Assembly (NCBI GenBank): GCA_020631735.1
Contig: CM036209.1
Coordinates: 6,671,451-6,735,450, forward strand
Length of the DNA: 64,000 nucleotides
Direction: 5' to 3'
DNA from: Saccharum officinarum
Lineage: Eukaryota > Streptophyta > Magnoliopsida > Poales > Poaceae
The position numbers and the translations under genes are program-made. The notes under the pieces are model-generated. The model saw nothing but the letters and a program-made list of their open reading frames with translations, was not told where the DNA came from and ran no database searches. Shown piece by piece: positions 19,572 to 31,554 of the stretch (position 1 is the stretch's first letter; every line of letters starts with the position of its first letter).

Positions 19572-22500
19572 TTGAATTGGAATGTGCATATAAAATCAGT
19601 TCAGCTGGGGCTGATCTGTTGACTAATCAGATTGTTCAGGGAGTAACCCTAAACATAGCAAACCGGCAATATAAGCTTAACCTGATAGTCATGCCAGGGT
19701 TAGTTTTGGATGTGATCATGGGTATGAACTGGATGAATCAAATGGGAGTTGTAATTGATGTTGGAGGAAGGAGTATCTCTCTTAAGGAACCCAGTGGGAA
19801 GGCACCTTTCGGGTGGTCCTACCTCGGAGGGTAGACCTAGCTAGCACATCTTGTGCGATACAAACTACTCTGCTAGTCCAGATTCCAGTGGTCTGTGAGT
19901 TTCCAGATGTGTTTCCAGAGGAGTTACCTGGACTTCCACCAGACCGAGAGGTTGAGTTTGCCATTGAGTTAATTCCAGGAACAGCACCGATTTCAAGAAG
20001 GCCTTATCGGATGCCTCCCAATGAGTTAGCAGAATTGAAAAAGCAACTTCAGGACTTGCTAAAGAAAGGGTTGATTCGTCCCAGCTCGTCTGAATGGGGA
20101 TGCCCCGCTCTGTTTGTGAAAAAGAAGAAGGATAACTCCTTACGCATGTGCGTGGATTATCGGCCACTGAATGCAGTGACAATTAAAAACAAGTATCCTC
20201 TTCCTTGGATTGATATCTTGTTTGACCAATTGTCCAAAGCCAAAGTGTTCTCTAAAATAGATTTGAGATCAGGGTACCACCAGATAAAGATTAGGCCGCA
20301 AGATGTGCCTAAGACTGCGTTCTCTACCAGATATGGTTTGTACGAGTATCTTGTCATGTCCTTCGGATTGACAAATGCTCCTGCATACTTTATGTACCTG
20401 ATGAATTCGGTTTTCATGCCCGAGTTGGACAAGTTTGTGATAGTGTTCATTGATGACATACTAATATACTCAGAAAATGAAGAAGAACATGCGGAACACC
20501 TCAGGATAGTCTTGACTAGACTCAGAGAACATCGACTGTATGCTAAGTTCAGCAAGTGTGAGTTCTGGCTTAGGACAGTTCCTTTTCTCGGCCACGTGTT
20601 GTCTGAAAATGGCATTTCTGTCGACCCCAGTAAGGTACAAGAGGTTATGAACTGGAAGTCACCAATTTCAGTTAACGAAGTTCGCAGTTTCCTTGGTTTA
20701 GCCGGTTACTATCGTCGCTTCATACCAGATTTCTCGAAGATTGCCAAACCAATGACAAGCCTGTTACAGAAGGATCATAAGTTTGTATGGACAGAGGAGT
20801 GCGAAGCAGCCTTCTGTACCTTGCGGAAGTTGTTGACCACTGCTCCTGTTCTGGCCCAACCAGATATAGAAAAGCCGTTTGATGTTTTCTGTGACGCATT
20901 CAAGAATGGGTTAGGATGTGTGCTAATGCAAAATGGAAAAGTCATTGCTTACGCCTCACGGCAATTGAGGAAGCATGAAGTTAACTATCCTACACATGAT
21001 TTAGAGCTTGCAGCAGTGGTGCATGCTCTAAAGATTTGGAGGCACTACCTGTTGGGTAATGTGTGTAATATCTTCACAGATCATAAGAGTCTCAAATACA
21101 TCTTTACCCAATCTGAGTTGAACATGCGACAGAGGAGATGGTTAGAGTTGATAAAGGACTATAATCTGAACGTGCACTATCACCCTAGAAAGGCTAATGT
21201 AGTAGCAGATGCACTGAGCAGAAAATCCCATGCTATTGATGTGCAACCGTTGTTTGAAGAAGGGTTCAATTTGTTACATCCTGCTGTGTTGCATAATATT
21301 CAGGTCAGTTGTACTCTGGAAAGCCAGATCATTGATGGTCAGAAAACAGATAAGGGAATCTTTCATATCAAAGAAAAGATGAAGAGAGAACCCACCAAAC
21401 ACTTTCGATTGGATGACCAAGGAGTGTTATGGTTCAAGGATCGCCTGGTAGTACCTAAGGATAGAGAGCTTAAGAACAAGTTGATGGATGAGGCCCATCG
21501 TTCTAAGTTATCTATTCACCCCGGAAGTAGTAAAATGTACCAAGATTTGCGACCCTGTTATTGGTGGACTAAGATGAAAAAGGAAATTGCAGCATACGTT
21601 GCTCGTTGCGACATGTGTTGTAGAGTTAAAGCTCTTCACATGAGACCTGTAGGACTTCTGCAACCTTTGTCGGTACCCGATTGGAAGTGGGATGATATAA
21701 GTATGGACTTTATCACTGGTCTCCCTACCACACAAAAGGGCCATGATTCTATTTGGGTAATAGTAGATCATCTCACCAAGACAGCTCACTTTCTGCCCAT
21801 TAAGACAACATTCCGACCACCTCAATATGCAGAGAAGTACAATGCCGAGATTGTCCGATTGCACGGGATACCAAAAACGATTGTGTCCGATCGTGGTTCG
21901 CAGTTTACCTCTCACTTTTGGGAACATCTGCATCAAGGTTTGGGTACTAGTTTGATTCGTAGCACGGCTTACCACCCACAGACTGATGGACAAACAGAAA
22001 GAGTTAATGCGGTACTAGAAGATATGCTTAGAGCTTGTGTACTATCATCCAGAGGCTCATGGGAATCCTGGTTACCGTTGGCAGAATTCGCTTACAACAA
22101 CAGTTACCAAGAGAGTATCAAGATGGCACCTTTTGAAGCTTTGTATGGCAGGAAGTGCAGGACACCGTTAAATTGGGTAGAGCCTGGAGAAAGAAGGTTT
22201 TATGGAATTGATTTTGTCGATGAGACAGAGAAAAAGGTCCGTGTTATCCAACAAAACATGCAAGCTGCACAGTCTCGTCAGAAGAGTTATGCAGACAAGA
22301 GAAGAAGAACATTGGATTTCTAAGTAGGTGACTATGTCTATTTGAAGGTTACCCCAATGAAGAAGAAACGGTTCGGAATCAAGAAGAAACTGTCTGCAAG
22401 ATATATAGGACCATACCAGATCGTAGAGAAAAAGGGTCCCGTGGCGTACAAGTTGCAGTTACCAGAAGAGATGAGTTTGATATTTCCTGTTTTTCACGTA

Positions 22501-22755
22501 TCCCAACTGAAGAAGTGTCTGCGTGTTCCAGAGGAGAGGATAGAACCTCAGGGTATTCGGATCAAGGCAGACTTGGAGTATCGCGAGCAACCGGTTCGAG
22601 TCCTGGATACTAAGGACCGAGTCACTCGAAATAAAGTGGTCACAACCTACAAGATTCAATGGAGCCACCATGATGAGAGCGATGCTTCTTGGGAAACGGG
22701 AGAATATCTTCAAACCGCGTATAAAGCTTTTTACGATAAGTGGTTCGTAACTTAA
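19572..22755 (+). pseudogene. pol: Pol: protease end, reverse transcriptase, RNase H, integrase, chromodomain-like end
   Basis: Protease continues in a second frame (to about 19810, with LDVIMGMNWM), then a third frame carries the rest from about 19815. Reverse transcriptase covers about 19900-20750 with FIDDILIYS near 20450. RNase H follows ([23 protein letters not shown]). Integrase has the HHCC zinc finger (HPGSSKMY ... CDMC, about 21518-21620) and a DDE core with SDRGSQF near 21885 and the Glu region near 22010. An in-frame TAA at 22321-22323 interrupts the integrase C-terminus. The same frame then runs to 22755 and holds a GPY/F-like segment (YIGPYQIVEKKGPVAYKL) and a chromodomain-like end (WSHHDESDASWETGEYLQ). 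Two frameshifts and one stop make it inactive as written. Confidence 0.92.
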
Positions 22756-22789
22756 AATCTCGGGACGAGATTCTTATAAGGGGGAGGGC
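22756..22789 (+). promoter_or_regulatory. Hairpin and polypurine tract
   Basis: AATCTCG-GGA-CGAGATT (22756-22772) is a perfect inverted repeat starting right after the pol stop. The polypurine tract AAGGGGGAGGG runs up to the 3' LTR and would prime plus-strand DNA synthesis. The same hairpin stands before the PPT in the other chromovirus family of this window. Confidence 0.75.
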
Positions 22790-25700
22790 TGTAACACCCC
22801 TGGGTGTTAAGCATGCATTATCATTCAAAGCATAAGCATTCAACATCATTGCATGATTAGCGTTATTTGAATTGTAGCTCTTTCAAATTTAATTTGAAAA
22901 ACAAATAAATGGGAACCCTAAGTTTGATATAAGTGTTAAAAAGTTGGTGAACTTTTGAGAAGTAGCAATTTTAAATAATCTAGAATAAATCAACTTGATT
23001 ATTGGAGCAAATTTTAAATTCAAGTTTTCCTCAAATTCTGTTTTAAAAATATTCTAAATAAATGAGTTTTTGATTTTAAATTAGCTTTAAATCTCAAATT
23101 CAAAATCTATTGAGAATTTTGAAAAGTGCTCTATATGAAAGTTGTAGAGAATAAAATTTTGAACAACTTTTATTTTGGGCCAAATTTCTGAAAACCTCTT
23201 TTTCATCTCCAAATTCAATTTTGAAACAAAGAATTAAATCTGAAAATATTTTGAAAAAGAAAAATCAGATTTTCGCCTTAGTGGGCTTCGGCTTCCCTTT
23301 CGGCCCAGCGTCGCTGGCGGCCCGGCCCGCGCCTGCGTCTTCTCCCTCCCGCTCCCGCGCGCGCGCCCGCGCGTGGCGTCGTGGCGCCGCGGCAGCGTTC
23401 GGCCGCCGCGTGGCCGCACGCCGTCGGAGCCGCGCGACACGCGCCCTGTGGCCCCCGCAGCGTCCGCGCCCGCTTACCCCCCTCCGCGCGCTCGTCCTCC
23501 TCGGTTGCTCCCTCCATTCTCCCTCGCCCGCCCGCAGCAGCAGCAGCAGAGCTCCGCCTCGCCATCGCCGGCTCCCGAGCTCCGCAACCGCCTTAGCCGC
23601 CGCTCCGGCTCACCGCCTCCGCCTCCGTCTTCGCCCTCGCTGCGCCTTTCCATGGTGCATCCGGTGCTCGCCACAGCCCGCTAGGATTCGGCCTCCACCC
23701 GCGGTAATGGCTCGCCGGAGTTTCGGCCGAGCTCACTGGAGTGACCCGCTCCATGGGCCGCACCCCTCCACGCCACTTCTCGCCCACTTCTCGAGCGCAC
23801 GAGCACCGCACTTGCACCGCGAAGCTTGCTGACCTCACCGCGCAGCTCCTCTCGGTCGGAGCTGGCCGGCCGACGGCGTCCCGCGCCGCCGAGCCGCCAT
23901 GCTCGTCGACGAGCTCGATGCCGAGCTCGTCTGGCCACCCACTAGGCACCACTGGGTTCGCGTCGATGAGAGGAGCACGATGGTGCCCTCCCCGTCGTCG
24001 GAGGACTCGCCGGCGGCGAGATCCCGGCGGTCCACACCGCCTCTGGCCGACTACGGCTGACGGGTGGGCCCGTCTGACCCAAGGGTCCCGCCTGTCTGTC
24101 TCAGCGTTTCGGTTCCGGGTGTCACAGCGGGGTGCACGTAGCGTTTAAGGCCGGTTTTGATTTTCGGTTTTAAAGAAATTGATTTCTAGAAAATCTGAAA
24201 AAGGCTTCCAAAAATTGTATCTCAAGATTTATAGCTCCAAAAATCATGAAACAAATTTTGAAATGTTCCTTTTGAATAGATCTACAGTTTAAAAATATCT
24301 CATGTTATTTTTGTGACACTCTACTGTGCAATTTTATTTAATTGTTATATATGCTGTTATCTTAGAAAAAGTGTAGTAAATAAAATAATAAAGGGAAAAA
24401 TATGATTCTTGTTACATTAGTCTTTATTTGTGATGTACTTTCTAGGAAAAATGCCAGTGAAGCATGTTCTGTGGGAAATTTTTGAAGCGTAGTTCAAATG
24501 CTTTTAATTGGTAATATCTGTTATTTTTAGTAGAGAGCAAAATTTGTATACTCCATACATCTGATAATTTTTGTAGTATGTTGGTTTACTGTTAGTAACC
24601 TAAGAAAATTGTGAAATCTGTTGTTTGATACTTTTTCTAGTATAAAATAATTTCATGCTCACAATTAGGCTATAACTTGTTTATTTTGTACAGGCAGTTT
24701 TACTTATGCAATTCTCATGAAAATTTAGTGGTAGGTTAGTTAGGGTAAGAGTAGTCTACTGTAATTTTTGTAGATTTTTATCTACACCAGAGATAGGTGT
24801 TGCTGTGTAACCCTAGCTAAATAGGGAATAAAAGATTATTCTTTATGAGAAATTGAGAGAAATAAAATATGTTTGGTGTATCTTTGAAGCATCATTATGC
24901 CTTGCTGATGTTGTGGATGAGTTAGGTTGGTAAGGTTTGGTCATTTAGGGTCACTTGCTTGTGTAAGGTGTATGATTATTAGTGGAACCGCAATGTGCAT
25001 ACTTTAGGGTACATGTTCTTGGATGACGTGGACTACCTGATAGAGGATGACGTTTTATCTTAACTGCTCATTCCATGGACTCATCTGCATCTCGCGTCAT
25101 CCCATCACTTCAGCATAGTCCTATGCATTATTCACATAGTTACTTATGCAACTGCATCATACAGGATCGCAGGAGGAGTCGCAGGCAGCAGTGCCGGAGG
25201 AGCAGGCTTGGACGGATCAGCAGGAACCCTAGGCACAGGAGGTGCCCGAGGAGGAAGAGTCAGGCGAGGAACTTCCAGAGTGCGTCGATCACCACCCTAG
25301 TTCGTTCGAAAGAGGCAAGCCCCGGAGCATTTTAAGTCTCCTAAATTATAAAAAGTTATTCCTTATTACATGAGTTATAGTTATATATTGTTGCATTAAG
25401 TTATAGGAGTTGAGTGAAACCGTTGTTGCATTATTACCTTGGCAACCGGATTATCTTTTACCCTGTTAGGTCAGGATCGAGTAAATTGCTTAGCCATGTT
25501 TAGACCGGTAGAAGTCGGGTGATTTCCTGTCACCTGCGAGTTATAGGTGGATACCGGGTTATGGTTAGCTGTAATTGTGATCATGAAAAGTAACCAAGTG
25601 TTGATGGATAAACGGAGACCGGGCGGAGTCTTATAGGGTTTTGGACTATAGTGATTCCGTCTGTGTCAGTTAAGGACCGATCATTGCTCGTCCCTCTTGT

Positions 25701-26805
25701 CATGTTGAACGCATGCCTCACATTTAGCTGGCCGAATAAAGTACCTTTCGACCGCGAAGCTAGTGACACTTTTTGAGCCGGGATAAACTCGGGTTGGCAG
25801 ACTGGTGTGGAAGGGGGGTAACGGGGACGCGAAGAGTGAGCCCAAGGTGCGTCCTGGCAGTCGGGCGGTCCCTGGGTAGTGCGATCCATGATTGTTATCC
25901 CGCGGCTTCTCGAAAAGTGTCATTGGTGATCTACGCGACCCTGACGGGGGAAGCATGGTTTGTGTGAGGAATAAATCTCCAGCTGGATAGGAATTCGATT
26001 CGAATCGTCGTCGCTCCCGGTTAGTGAGCACTTGACTCGAGCTATGGCATCGTAGTTTTAATGATGGAAAACGGATGATTATGTGGATAATGTTGGAAAT
26101 GCTAAACCTGAGATGGTAATCTTTGATGTTAATGGTTAATCAAGTGTTTGTTTTAGTCATAGGTGCTCATTTAGCATGAATAGGTTGTCCTAAAAATGAT
26201 GCTAAAGATACTTATCCTTAGTCATTCATAAAAACTTGTGCTTTTCGCAAAGGAGTCAAGCCAATCCACTATGTAAAGCCTTGCATGCTCCTTGGTGTCA
26301 TGTTATTTCTGGTTTATGACGGGTAAGTCTAGCTGAGTACATTCTCGTACTCAGGGCGTTGTTCCCATTGTTGTTGCAGATGGTCAGATGTACTACGGGT
26401 ACTGCTCCAACTGTCTGTATCCGGCGATGGGTGACAACTAGGACCTTGGGCAAGGGTCTTTCTGTTTGTCTTATCTACTGCTTTTGTGGACCATGACTAT
26501 CGACTGGCACTGTAACTGAACTAAGTGTGTGTGCGTAAAACTATTTGCTTCCGCTACTTTATGTTGAACTATGTTGTAATAACTTTTATTTCCGAACTCC
26601 GATGTATCCTACCTTTATGATCAGATTTATGTATCGTGTGAACTGTGGCTGCTAAATCAGTACGATCTTGGTTGTATGTTAGTGGTTTGGAAATCCTTCG
26701 TGATTTCACGGAATCTCGAGTTATACGGGCTTAAGTTTGTTAAATTAACCGCCTCGGTGGAAGATTTTCTTACTTAATTTCGTATAATTACGTTGATCCG
26801 TTACA
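22790..26805 (+). repeat. 3' LTR of the 14.7 kb element
   Basis: 4016 bp, colinear with the 5' LTR; by eye about 25 substitutions and one single-base indel (a C run in the GC island). The near identity dates the insertion as recent and confirms the pair. Confidence 0.96.
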
Positions 26806-27150
26806 GGTGGTCTCGCTCTCGCGCCGAACCCAGTCACACCTCACATGGCTGGTGGCCCGTTGCTAGCTGTCAGGGATGGTGACGATGCACGCATGTCCTC
26901 TGCACCAATAATCCCGCGCCGTGTCCACTGTGCAGCGCGTGCTGCATTCATCACTGCAAGACTGGGTTTTATTTCTTCAGATCAAATTCCAGCAGTGTAC
27001 TACCTATGTATGTACCAACCTTCCATCGTCTCGATGAAATTGAGGTTTGCCTCCAAACAGTTCGGTGGCAGCTGTATCAGAACCGAACTACTATATATAG
27101 CTAGTAAAACCTTAAATTTTGCTGCGCTTTGCTGAGCAATATTTTTTATT
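26806..27150. repeat. End of unit 2 and start of unit 3 of the duplicated block
   Basis: TCACATGGCT (about 26843) and GCTAGCTGTCAGGGATGGTGAC (about 26861) match unit 1 at 7480-7535. CTGCACCAATAAT (about 26901) and GTTCGGTGGCAGCTG (about 27059), followed by TTTGCTGAGCAAT, match the start of unit 2 at 7945 and 8062-8125. A TATA-like ACTATATATAGC is at about 27090. This looks like a third, partial copy. No convincing coding frame. Confidence 0.55.
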
Positions 27151-27599
27151 TAGGATGAATAATTGACAGTTTCATTCTAGAGTATCGATCATCGTGTAGA
27201 ATGGACGGTTGAGACTCGCTGAGAAGGCGCTGCCAAATTAAACGCAGCTGGGGTTACTGAAGAGAGGAATAGAGAGCCAACAGTTGTCTATTGATCTCTG
27301 ATGAATGTTATATAGGTTACAACAGTGTTGCTGAATCAAGCAACTGCACCTAGACTAGTATACATCGTGTGCGTGTACATGGTGTACGTGGTGACCGCCT
27401 GGTCACCGTGCCCTAGCGTGCGTCACCGTGTCCTGCGCGGGAACGGTTAGAGCCTGAGTCCTGACGCCTATCCATATCAGTTACAATGGTCCGATCAAAA
27501 AATGGTCTGTCTTATTACAACCGTGACGTAGTGGGGACGTGCAAGCCGTGACGTGCCCAAGAGAAACATTCACCGTACGTCCGTACCCTAACGAGCCTC
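27151..27599. other. Intergenic, repeat-like sequence
   Basis: Contains TGATCTCTGATGAATG and GTTACAACAGTG phrases reminiscent of an LTR end, but no pair or boundaries. No gene. Confidence 0.3.
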
Positions 27600-27812
27600 T
27601 TACCCGACGCGCGTGCGCCGCTATAGTTATATAGGCGCACAGTCTTCTTCTCCCTCTTGCTAGCCGCAGCCACGCCCCCGCCTGTCCCGCCCGCTCGGCT
27701 TTCTCTCTGACTGCCTCGTCGCCTCCGTCGCCTCGAACACTGCTCTGGCCGCTGGCGACCTCACAGTGAAATATGTGCAGAGACAGTATGTTACGACAAA
27801 TCAGCTGGTAAG
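27600..27812 (+). other. Possible 5' exon of an unidentified gene
   Basis: TATA-like GTTATATAGG near 27626 is followed by a pyrimidine- and CpG-rich segment that looks like a grass 5' UTR. A short stretch, DLTVKYVQRQYVTTNQL, leads up to a good 5' splice site, CAGCTG|GTAAGT (about 27807). There is no start codon in that frame and no recognisable family. Low confidence; it could equally be a captured fragment. Confidence 0.3.
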
Positions 27813-27814
27813 TA

Positions 27815-28073
27815 TCCCCTCCATCTCAAATTATAAGGCATTCCAAGAATCTTGGAGAGTCAAATGATTTCAAGTTTGACCAAATTTATATGATAAGATA
27901 ATAATATTTATGACACCAATTAAGTATCATTAGATTCTTCATTAATTATATTTTCATAGTATACCTATTTGATGTTATAATTTTTTGTAATTTTCTCTAT
28001 AATTTTGGTCAAACTTAAAATGCTTTGACTCTCCAAGATTCTTGGAATGCCTCGTAATTTGGAATGGAGGGAG
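27815..28073. mobile_element. Stowaway MITE
   Basis: 259 bp between TA dinucleotides (27813-27814 and 28074-28075). The ends TCCCCTCCATCTCAAATTAT and, inverted, CTCCCTCCATTCCAAATTAC form inverted repeats that extend through AAGGCATTCCAAGAATCTTG and GAGAGTCAAA. A complete, typical Stowaway (Tc1/mariner-derived) element, non-coding. It lies just inside the putative intron after 27807. Confidence 0.92.
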
Positions 28074-28089
28074 TATGTGCATAGTGAAA

Positions 28090-28317
28090 TAAGGTAGAGA
28101 TTCATCTGAAAAAGATGAAGCAGAGACACTGAAAAAGCAGAGGAAATCCTCAAGTGAGCAGATCATCGACATGCAGGAAGGCAATTGTCGGGTGGAATGG
28201 AAGCTAGCTGCAGCCGCACCTGCCTTCTTTCAAAACACACACACAGCTGCAGCTGTCATTTCCTTTTTTCTGGGGTCTGTTCCAGCCACTTCTTTCAGTG
28301 AAAATTTGTTATACTAA
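28090..28317 (+). other. Possible exon fragment
   Basis: An open stretch encodes a charged segment (SSEKDEAETLKKQRK, SSSEQIIDMQEG) followed by an Ala/Phe-rich segment, with a stop near 28317. No family recognised, and splice sites are not certain. It may belong with the 27600-27812 exon candidate. Confidence 0.2.
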
Positions 28318-29299
28318 TTCTGGACTGGAAGGGAGGCACAAGTACAAAACAAACAAGATCCAAAAGTTTTTGCTTGTGTAACTATTTGTATATTTGTCTT
28401 GTCTTGGATCTTCCTTTGCCTATCATGGATGAATTGGAGTATGGCCTCTGGCCTGAGTCTGTGCCGGCCAACATGGCTGGTGATTAATTCCTCACCGACG
28501 AACTGAATGGCAGGTGGAGCACGGCCAATCGGTCGCTTGCTTGATCTCATGCAGTATGCTGCTCACTGAAAGGAATTCACATGGTTTAATGCAGCATTTT
28601 CTTTTGTTTCACAACGATGGCAAGCATGCCTTTCGCTAGACTATGCTGCAAATAAAATATAGCCCTGCTGATTACCTTTGTTGATTTGTGAAGATCGCGA
28701 CAAATAGGAGGTCAATTAAGCTTGTCACACGACTCCAATTGCTGATCAGCTCAACATCGATCTACGACAAGTAAGGTGTGTGAACTTAGTTTACCACGTA
28801 AACAGGATACACCTCTTTTGAAGGTTCTTTGAAAAACGTTTGCTGAAAACCCATCATAGATGGCAAAGTCACACACGTGAAGCTAAGTCGAATGCTGATG
28901 CATATGACTTTGAGGCACTATGAAAATTGCTGGATTTAGGCGATGATTGTTCGCACAGGCTGGCCATAGGAGATTCAGGCCTGGAGGGGACAGGGTGGTG
29001 GTGTTCATCTGCTGAATTTTCTTCAACCACAGCCAACCTATTTTCAGCATAGAAGAGGACAGGATGATGTTGTTGATACGTCTTCTGTTGGTAGCAAATA
29101 ATGCCAATAAAGATCGAACACGAGACATAGATTTTTACGTGGAAAACCCTTGCGGGAAAAACCACGGGCGCCAACCGGCAATCTTCCCTATATGATGAGA
29201 GTTTACAAAATGCAGGGAGTACAATAAGTCGCATGCTCTTTCCGTGCAACTTACAAGATGTATATGTAGAACGCATGAACCATAGTCCAATATGGAAAC
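28318..29299. other. Intergenic with remnants of unknown repeats
   Basis: No gene called. A minus-strand frame at 29276-28869 has no recognisable domain. The stretch 29110-29175 (ACGTGGAAAACCCTTGCGGG) is a phrase I associate with grass LTR elements, but no boundaries can be set. Confidence 0.3.
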
Positions 29300-29329
29300 A
29301 AATCCGCTAAACACATAACCCGAACGCGG

Positions 29330-31554
29330 TTGAAGAAGAAGGCGAGGACGCGGTTGGACCGAGGGAAGCGGCGCCAAGGGTTGGAAGAGGAGGAGGACAA
29401 GACGAACGACGAGGATGAGGAAGAGGAGGAAGCCTATGGCTCTGCGTCGCCCATCCCATGGGAGGACCTGGCAGATGAGGAGGAGCCGGTAGGTGGCGAT
29501 GCATCCTTGGCAGGACCCTTCCCCATTCACAAGAGGGAGGATGTGCCCTCAGAGCCAATAGTGGCGGGTCACTCCGCACCGTTTGAGGCCTCCAAACAGA
29601 GGGAAGGCCCGAAGCGGCCACGCGCCGACGAGGCGCAGCCGGGGTCAGGCGGGCCGGCCCTAAAGCATCGTCGTCCAGTGGCGCCGAGGTGAGTCAGAAA
29701 TTTCCTCGCTCCTCTGTTTCAACTTGATTTCATGACATGCTGATTGTCGTGCTCTTTGTAGTGCTGGCGGGCATGGGGCTCCCCTGCAGCTCACGCCATA
29801 GAAGAAGCTCACTTGATGGCCGATGCGTCAGGAGCCGGGTGGCGCAGCACCGGAAGCGGGCAAGAGCGGCGCCGGGGCGACTTTGGCACCAACCGGAGTG
29901 GTGCCGCCGGTGGTAGCGACGGCATCCGCAGAGCAAATGGAGGAGAACACTCGAGAGGCGCCCGCGGTGGGCGTGGAGCAGCCAGGCGCAGGCGTGATGT
30001 CACCGATGGAGGCGGCAAGGCCCGTGCCGGGAGCGGCGCGACCGAGCGCGACCGCGATGCCCAGACAGAGGTGGAGGCGCCCGCGACGGGCGGGTCATGG
30101 CCGGGCATGACCGCAACATTGCGAGAGGAGACCGCACGGCCCATGCCATCGGCGGCGTAGGTGATGGCGTCCGAGGTGGGTTGGATGGAGGGAACATAGC
30201 CGAGGCATCCCCTGAAGTTGTGGCTGCGGTGCAGGGTCCGCGTCCACGCTGCCAACCCTTCCTTCCACTGGAGAAACTGTCCCCATGGAGGAGGCCATGG
30301 CAGGAGGGTCCAACGGTGTCCGTGTCCGGGGAGGAGTCGTCCCGGAACTTGACCCGTTCGAGCGGCAATCTGGAGGCGTGGGGCAGACCGCGGATCGAGT
30401 GGGCGGACCCACAAAATCTGGGGGCTACGGTCTTCGCCCTCGACAACGTCGCGGAGGGGTCAGAGTGGCGCGGCCTTCATGCATCGATGGGAGGCGTGGC
30501 GCAGCTGCTCACCCGCGTGCTGAGCACGTTGAATGGCGCCGCCCCGATTGGCCAGGTATGATGCGCTCATACTCTTGTTCTTTGTTTTGTGTTTGGGTAT
30601 CTCTGACCTGCGCCTTCCCTGCAGTCTCTCATGGAGTGCAATCGGGCGAAATCCCAGTTCCTTCTTCGGCATAAGGAGGCCTAGGACCGCCTAAACGCGG
30701 AGGTGGCCCATCTTTGGACCGGTGGGGCGGAGGCCCGTCGGCACGCTGACGAAGCCGAGCGGATGGCATTGGAGCAGCTGGAGAGGTCGCGCAAGGATGA
30801 TGAGGAGGCCACGGCGATCAAGAAGGAGCGGGATGAGCTCGTTCAGAGAGATGTTGCGGCCTGCCAGTGAATCCTTGAGCTCCTGGATGAGGCTCAAAAG
30901 GAGACGGACCGGAAGTTGGCTGTCGAGCAGAGGCTTGTGGCCTCAGAGACGAAGGCGCGCCAGGATTCCATGACGAACAAGCGGCTGCGCAAAGAGTGAG
31001 ACGAGTCACGCCAGACTAAAGAGAGACTCCCCTCGGAGCATGGCACAGCTCGCACAGAGCGAGACGCGACCTACCAGGAGCACGCCGCCGCCCAGCAGCG
31101 GGTTGGCTTCCTCGAGGCCAAGCTCGAAAGGAAGAAGCCCAAGAAGCGAGATGCTGAGAATGCCTCTACCGGGCTCACGGTGGACCTAGGCTGGGAGAAG
31201 GCGAAGGTGCTGACCTTGGATGAGGAGCTCGCCAAGGTGAGGAAGAATCTCGAGGTGGAGGCTAGTGAGCACGACATGCTACATGCCTCCATCGGGGTCG
31301 TCTGCGATGACCTCGGGGTGGCACAAGCGGAGGGGACTAGCTCGCTAGCGGCTCATGTCGTCGAGATCATGGCTCAGGCGCGTGCACTTGAGAGGAACGC
31401 TCTCCATGCCAGCATCCTCCGATCATTCGCGGTTGCTCACTCCCACTATGGGGACAACATCGAACTGGAGACGATGAGCCTCGGCTACGCGCCCGGCTAT
31501 GAAGACAAGGAGCTAGAAGAGATAGAGACGGCGGTGGCCCCCCTTGTGCAGGAC
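29330..31554 (+). pseudogene. Antisense extra ORF of the Tat element (putative gypsy-type transposon domain), 5' and middle exons
   Basis: Exon 1 (to 29688) is acidic then Pro/Ala-rich. A 73-base intron, GAG|GTGAGT ... TTTGTAG (29689-29761), follows. Exon 2 runs to 30555 in poor frames, then a 70-base intron, CAG|GTATGA ... CCTGCAG (30556-30625), and exon 3 is coiled coil. Exon 3 ends in HYGDNIELETMSLGYAPGYE and EIETAVAPLVQD, the C-terminal signature of the large plant family annotated 'putative gypsy type transposon' (PF04195-containing proteins). In-frame stops at about 30682, 30868 and 30997 make it a pseudogene. The frame is cut at 31554 by the copia-like insertion and resumes at 41864. 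Confidence 0.7.

Larger units (their letters stand above)
12108..26805 (+). mobile_element. Ty3/gypsy chromovirus-like LTR retrotransposon with an H3-tail-like extra ORF
   Basis: 14,698 bp, flanked by the 5-bp duplication GGTGG (12103-12107 and 26806-26810). LTRs of about 4.0 kb start TGTAACACCC and end GTTACA. Order: LTR, PBS, extra ORF, gag, protease, reverse transcriptase, RNase H, integrase with a chromodomain-like end, polypurine tract, LTR. The integrase-after-RT order gives Ty3, and the long LTRs with a chromodomain-like end suggest the Tekay/Del branch (inference). By eye the LTRs differ at roughly two dozen positions (about 0.6%), so the insertion is recent. Coding damage: one lost base in the extra ORF, two frameshifts in the protease region and one nonsense codon near the integrase end. 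Confidence 0.95.
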
